A stretch of DNA of 8,673 nucleotides from an uncultured Opitutia bacterium (lineage in GTDB: Bacteria > Verrucomicrobiota > Verrucomicrobiia > Opitutales > UBA953), in assembly GCA_903895475.1 (NCBI GenBank), contig CAITUF010000018.1:1-8673 (forward strand). Direction: 5' to 3'. The notes beneath the pieces were generated by a model that searched no databases, was not told the origin of the DNA, and worked only from the letters and a program-made list of their open reading frames with translations. Positions 6,234 to 8,673 of this stretch are shown here, piece after piece (position 1 is the first letter of the stretch; each line of letters begins with the position of its first letter). The translations under genes were made by a program, and so were the position numbers.

Positions 6234-7292
6234 ATGAACCTCCGCGCTTGGCTGGTCCTTTCCCGCGCTTCCAACCTACCCACCGTCTGGTCCTCGGTCA
6301 TGGTCGGTTGGCTCGCCGCCACTTATTGGGACGGGATGTCGTCTTCGCTGTCCTTGTACCCACAGATGGTCGACTACAGCAAGCCAGCCATCGGAACCAT
6401 CGTCTACTGGACCTTGCCGTGGCTCCTGCTGGGCGTCTCGGCGATCTACATCGGAGGGATGATTCTCAACGACGCCTTTGATGCCGCGTGGGATGCCCAG
6501 CATCGTCCGTCGCGGCCGATTCCTTCTGGAGCCGTTGCCCGCTCCACGGCTTTGGTTGTTGGTTTCGGTCTCTTGTTTGCCGGCGCGGCGGGCGTCATCG
6601 CGGTCCGCGTGCTCAGCGTGCCTGACTTGCTCGGGGTCGTGGCGGTGTCGGTCCTTGCGGCGATCCTCGTCGCGGGCGTGCTCGTCTATAACCGCTGGCA
6701 TAAAGGCATCGTCTGGGCCCCGGTCGTCATGGGGCTCTGCCGCGCCTTGTTGCCGGTGATCGGTGCGGCCATCGCGGGCGAAGGTTTCGTCCACACTCTC
6801 GCCACTAAGCAAGGCTTCTACCTCCTCCTCGCCGCGGCGACGCTGTGGGCGCACACCTTCGGACTCACCTGGGTCGCGCGCCATGAGGCCACCGATGGTA
6901 CTCCGCCGGGTTGGACCGCTTGGGCCCTCTTCGTCATCCCCTTACCCTTGGCCTTGTTCGCTGGCTTCGACTCCATGGGTTGCGGAGTCTGGGCCTGGGT
7001 GGCTCTCGGCTTGTTCCTCGTTTGGCTCTGGAATTCTAACCGCCGCCACCCTTTACCGGCCGGCGTGCCGGGACGCGTGTCCGACCAGCTCGCGGCTTTC
7101 CCCTTTCTCGATTACCTGAGCCTTGGTCGCCCGTTGCTTTGGACGGTCCTGTTATTGGGCGCGCCCGCCACGGTCGTCTTCCATCCGACCCATGTAGACA
7201 ACTTGGTCCCGTTCGGTGCGCTGGCATTACTCGGACCGCTGGCCTGTTTTGGCCTGACCCTGCTGTTCCGCCGCTGGATTCCGCAGACCTAA
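6234..7292 (+). CDS. eboC: EboC-type UbiA-superfamily membrane prenyltransferase
   Basis: This 352-residue integral membrane protein has about eight to nine hydrophobic helices and belongs to the UbiA family, which moves a prenyl chain from a diphosphate to an acceptor in the membrane. The N-terminal RASNLPTVWS (11-20) and the first Asp-rich motif N79-D80-x2-D83-x3-D87, followed by HRPSRPIPSG (90-99), match the family; the Asp residues bind Mg-diphosphate. The second Asp-rich motif is replaced by ARHEATDG (215-222), a divergence that fits the EboC branch rather than UbiA, MenA or CyoE. The acceptor and prenyl donor are unknown. It begins 7 nt after eboE and ends 90 nt before eboD. It is the only integral membrane enzyme of the visible cluster and so is the likely anchor of the pathway. 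Confidence 0.93.
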   Translation: MNLRAWLVLSRASNLPTVWSSVMVGWLAATYWDGMSSSLSLYPQMVDYSKPAIGTIVYWTLPWLLLGVSAIYIGGMILNDAFDAAWDAQHRPSRPIPSGAVARSTALVVGFGLLFAGAAGVIAVRVLSVPDLLGVVAVSVLAAILVAGVLVYNRWHKGIVWAPVVMGLCRALLPVIGAAIAGEGFVHTLATKQGFYLLLAAATLWAHTFGLTWVARHEATDGTPPGWTAWALFVIPLPLALFAGFDSMGCGVWAWVALGLFLVWLWNSNRRHPLPAGVPGRVSDQLAAFPFLDYLSLGRPLLWTVLLLGAPATVVFHPTHVDNLVPFGALALLGPLACFGLTLLFRRWIPQT

Positions 7293-7382
7293 GCCTTTTT
7301 GGCGGGAATTGGCGGCGGACGGGAGGGAACAGGGCTTGCCCGCAGGGGTCGTAAGGGCTCTGATAACCCCTCCCCCAGGGCT
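7293..7382 (+). promoter_or_regulatory. Structured leader before eboD with possible internal control
   Basis: This is the only sizeable gap inside the cluster. An arm AGGGGT (7344-7349) can pair with ACCCCT (7366-7371), and an alternative arm GGGAGGG (7321-7327) can pair with CCCTCCC (7368-7374). The two pairings compete for the same C-rich stretch just before the start codon. TTGGCGG also occurs twice (7299-7305, 7309-7315). The frame of eboD stays open through this stretch from a TTG at 7299, but the encoded 28 residues are low-complexity Gly/Arg-rich and do not look like protein. The pairing is seen; any regulatory role is inferred. Confidence 0.35.
7331..7382 (+). repeat. Three AGGGCT direct repeats at exact 23-bp period
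   Basis: AGGGCT occurs at 7331-7336, 7354-7359 and 7377-7382, so each copy starts exactly 23 bp after the last. The third copy touches the eboD ATG at 7383. The bases between the copies are not alike. The regular spacing, about two helix turns, would suit cooperative protein binding, but chance in a G/C-rich leader is not excluded. The AGGG of the last copy is too close to the ATG (2 nt) to be a good ribosome-binding site. Confidence 0.5.
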
Positions 7383-8534
7383 ATGGACGACTCCCTTGAC
7401 CTCGAATTCTCGGTAACCTACCGCCACCGCATCTTCTTTACGGAGCATGCGTTCGCGTCGGGTAACCGCGTCTTGGTCGACCTCTTTGCCGGCGCCAAGG
7501 TCATCCCCATCGTCGATTCCGGCCTGGCGTCGGCCCGTCCGGGCTTCGTCGCGGAGATCGCCGCGTACGGCAAGGCCATGGGCGTGCATTTCACCCGGAC
7601 GCCCCTGGTGCTGACCGGCGGTGAAGCCGCCAAGAAGGACTCGGCGGTCGTCAAGGCCGCGCTCGCAGCCATCGAGGCCGACAAGATCTGCCGTCACTCC
7701 TACGTCCTCGCCATCGGCGGCGGTGCCTTCCTCGATGCCGTCGGTTTCGCCGCGGCCACCGCCCACCGGGGAGTCCGTCTCGTGCGCATGCCCACCACGA
7801 CTTTGGGTCAGGGCGACGCCGGCGTCGGCGTGAAGAACGGCATCAATACTTTCGGGAAGAAGAACTTCACAGGCGCCTTCGTCGTCCCCGCGGCGGTCGT
7901 GAACGACCTCGGCCTGCTGGCTTCGCTCGATGCCCGCGGCCTCCGCGACGGCCTCGTCGAAGCCGTGAAGGTCTCGCTGCTCAAGGACCCGGTCTTCTTC
8001 GGCAACCTCGAGAAGGAGTCCGACCTCCTCGCCGCTGGCGATATTCCGGCCATCGGACGCGCCGTCCGCCGCTCGGCAGAACTGCACGCCCGCCACATCG
8101 CTGGCAATGGCGATCCCTTTGAACTCGGTAGCGCGCGTCCGCTCGACCTCGGCCACTGGGCCGCGCACAAGCTCGAATCGATGACGAATCATCGCCTCAC
8201 GCACGGTGAGGCCGTCGCCGTGGGCTTGGCCTTGGATATCCTGTGTGCCCGCGACCTCGGGCATTTCAGCCGGGAAGAAGCCGAGCGCACCCTGAATCTG
8301 CTCACCGCCCTCGGCTTCCGGACCTATGCGCCGGAGATGCACCTCGATGGTGGCGCCCCGATGCTCGCCGGACTCGAAGAGTTCCGCGAACACCTCGGCG
8401 GCCAGCTCACGCTCGTCTTGCCGACGGCGATTGGTAAATCAATTCAGGTTCACGAAATGGCCACCGCTATCGTCCGCCGCGCGACCGATGAGTTGCGTGC
8501 GCGCGACCAGCAGACATGCGCCGCGCGGTCCTAA
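7383..8534 (+). CDS. eboD: EboD-type 3-dehydroquinate synthase-like enzyme
   Basis: This 383-residue cytoplasmic protein belongs to the dehydroquinate synthase (AroB-like) family, NAD-dependent metal enzymes that cyclise sugar phosphates. It has the Gly-rich NAD-site motif AIGGGAFLDAVGFAAA (110-125), PTTTLGQGDAGVGVKNGIN (137-155) in place of AroB's VDSSVGGKT region, and GKKNFTGAF (158-166). Metal ligands appear intact: E193 in LVEAVK, H258 in DLGHW and H274 in HGEAV, with the same spacing as in AroB. K151 and K196 are also kept. It is thus likely active, but on a substrate other than that of the shikimate pathway, as judged by the altered loop and the ebo neighbours. The ATG at 7383 gives a normal N-terminus; an upstream in-frame TTG extension looks non-coding. 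Its end overlaps eboF by 19 nt. Confidence 0.93.
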   Translation: MDDSLDLEFSVTYRHRIFFTEHAFASGNRVLVDLFAGAKVIPIVDSGLASARPGFVAEIAAYGKAMGVHFTRTPLVLTGGEAAKKDSAVVKAALAAIEADKICRHSYVLAIGGGAFLDAVGFAAATAHRGVRLVRMPTTTLGQGDAGVGVKNGINTFGKKNFTGAFVVPAAVVNDLGLLASLDARGLRDGLVEAVKVSLLKDPVFFGNLEKESDLLAAGDIPAIGRAVRRSAELHARHIAGNGDPFELGSARPLDLGHWAAHKLESMTNHRLTHGEAVAVGLALDILCARDLGHFSREEAERTLNLLTALGFRTYAPEMHLDGGAPMLAGLEEFREHLGGQLTLVLPTAIGKSIQVHEMATAIVRRATDELRARDQQTCAARS

Positions 8535-8673
8535 ACGTTGTCGGTCTCTCCGCGCGCGATCTGCAGTCCGGCGTGATGCCACGCCTGGCCGCGCGCGCCG
8601 CCAAGGGCTCCGTCGCGAAGGTCAAACCCGCGTTCCCCGCCGTCACCTGCACCGCGCAGTCCGATTACCTGAC
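8516..8673 (+). CDS. eboF: EboF-type alkaline-phosphatase-superfamily protein (N-terminal part, cut by window end)
   Basis: Only the first 52 codons are present. The protein starts MRRAVLNVVGLSARDL and continues to PAFPAVTCTAQSDYL (residues 38-52), which matches the N-terminal metal-binding and nucleophile region of nucleotide-pyrophosphatase/phosphodiesterase-like members of the alkaline phosphatase superfamily. One of the Thr residues, probably T46, would be the nucleophile. No signal peptide is visible, so it likely acts in the cytoplasm. The family hydrolyses phosphodiester or phosphomonoester bonds; the substrate in ebo clusters is unknown. The ATG at 8516 lies inside the end of eboD in another frame (19-nt overlap), which suggests translational coupling. 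The downstream metal ligands are outside the window, so activity cannot be judged. Confidence 0.87.
   Translation, partial: MRRAVLNVVGLSARDLQSGVMPRLAARAAKGSVAKVKPAFPAVTCTAQSDYL

Noticed and set aside
4985..6322. 445-aa open frame on the minus strand opposite eboE
   Set aside because: It is antisense to a gene with clear EboE motifs; the translation is Arg/Gly/Glu/Asp-rich with no recognisable domain, as expected from GC-rich codon bias.
7299..7382. Extended eboD N-terminus starting from TTG at 7299
   Set aside because: The 28 extra residues are Gly/Arg-rich and unlike the family N-terminus; the ATG at 7383 fits the normal start.
7227..8393. 388-aa open frame on the minus strand opposite eboD
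   Set aside because: It is antisense to a gene with intact DHQS-like catalytic motifs, is low in hydrophobic core patterns, and has no domain I recognise.
7383..8534. Shikimate-pathway AroB
   Set aside because: The loop DAGVGVKNGIN replaces AroB's DSSVGGKT, and the neighbours are ebo genes rather than aro genes, so EboD is the better call.

Overview
The window looks like chromosomal DNA of a GC-rich Gram-negative bacterium. A member of the Verrucomicrobiota (Opitutales-like) is the best guess. The reasons are the protein style (Gfo/Idh/MocA oxidoreductase next to a sugar-type MFS carrier and a PAS-AraC regulator, a secreted small cytochrome c, and a divergent ebo cluster) and the lack of good Shine-Dalgarno sites before almost every start. 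This assignment is inference; no rRNA or marker gene is present.

Left part (1-3104, all on the minus strand): reading with transcription, a PAS-AraC regulator is followed by an MFS transporter, a strong intrinsic terminator, and the 5' part of a Gfo/Idh/MocA dehydrogenase that runs off the window edge. This looks like a regulator, uptake and oxidation module for a sugar or polyol.

Middle (3105-3338): a relatively AT-rich divergent intergenic region with a 20-bp inverted repeat. It separates the left module from a secreted class I cytochrome c (3339-3812, plus strand).

Right part (3924-8673, plus strand): an ebo-type metabolite-traffic cluster. It is read as a 100-aa unknown protein in the eboA position, then eboB (TatD-like hydrolase), eboE (TIM-barrel protein), eboC (UbiA prenyltransferase), eboD (dehydroquinate-synthase-like) and the start of eboF (alkaline-phosphatase-superfamily protein, cut by the window end). 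Spacing is tight (9, 2 and 7 nt gaps, then a 90-nt gap before eboD, then a 19-nt overlap of eboD and eboF). ebo clusters are known from eustigmatophyte plastids, cyanobacteria (needed for scytonemin precursor export) and Pseudomonas, but their chemistry is unsolved. A membrane prenyltransferase, a cyclase-like enzyme and several hydrolases or isomerases suggest assembly or processing of a lipid-linked small molecule.

The most unusual non-coding features are a long, nearly continuous hairpin (3862-3921) ending 2 nt before the first cluster ATG, and three AGGGCT repeats at an exact 23-bp period directly before eboD. No tRNA, rRNA, CRISPR array, transposase or att site was seen.
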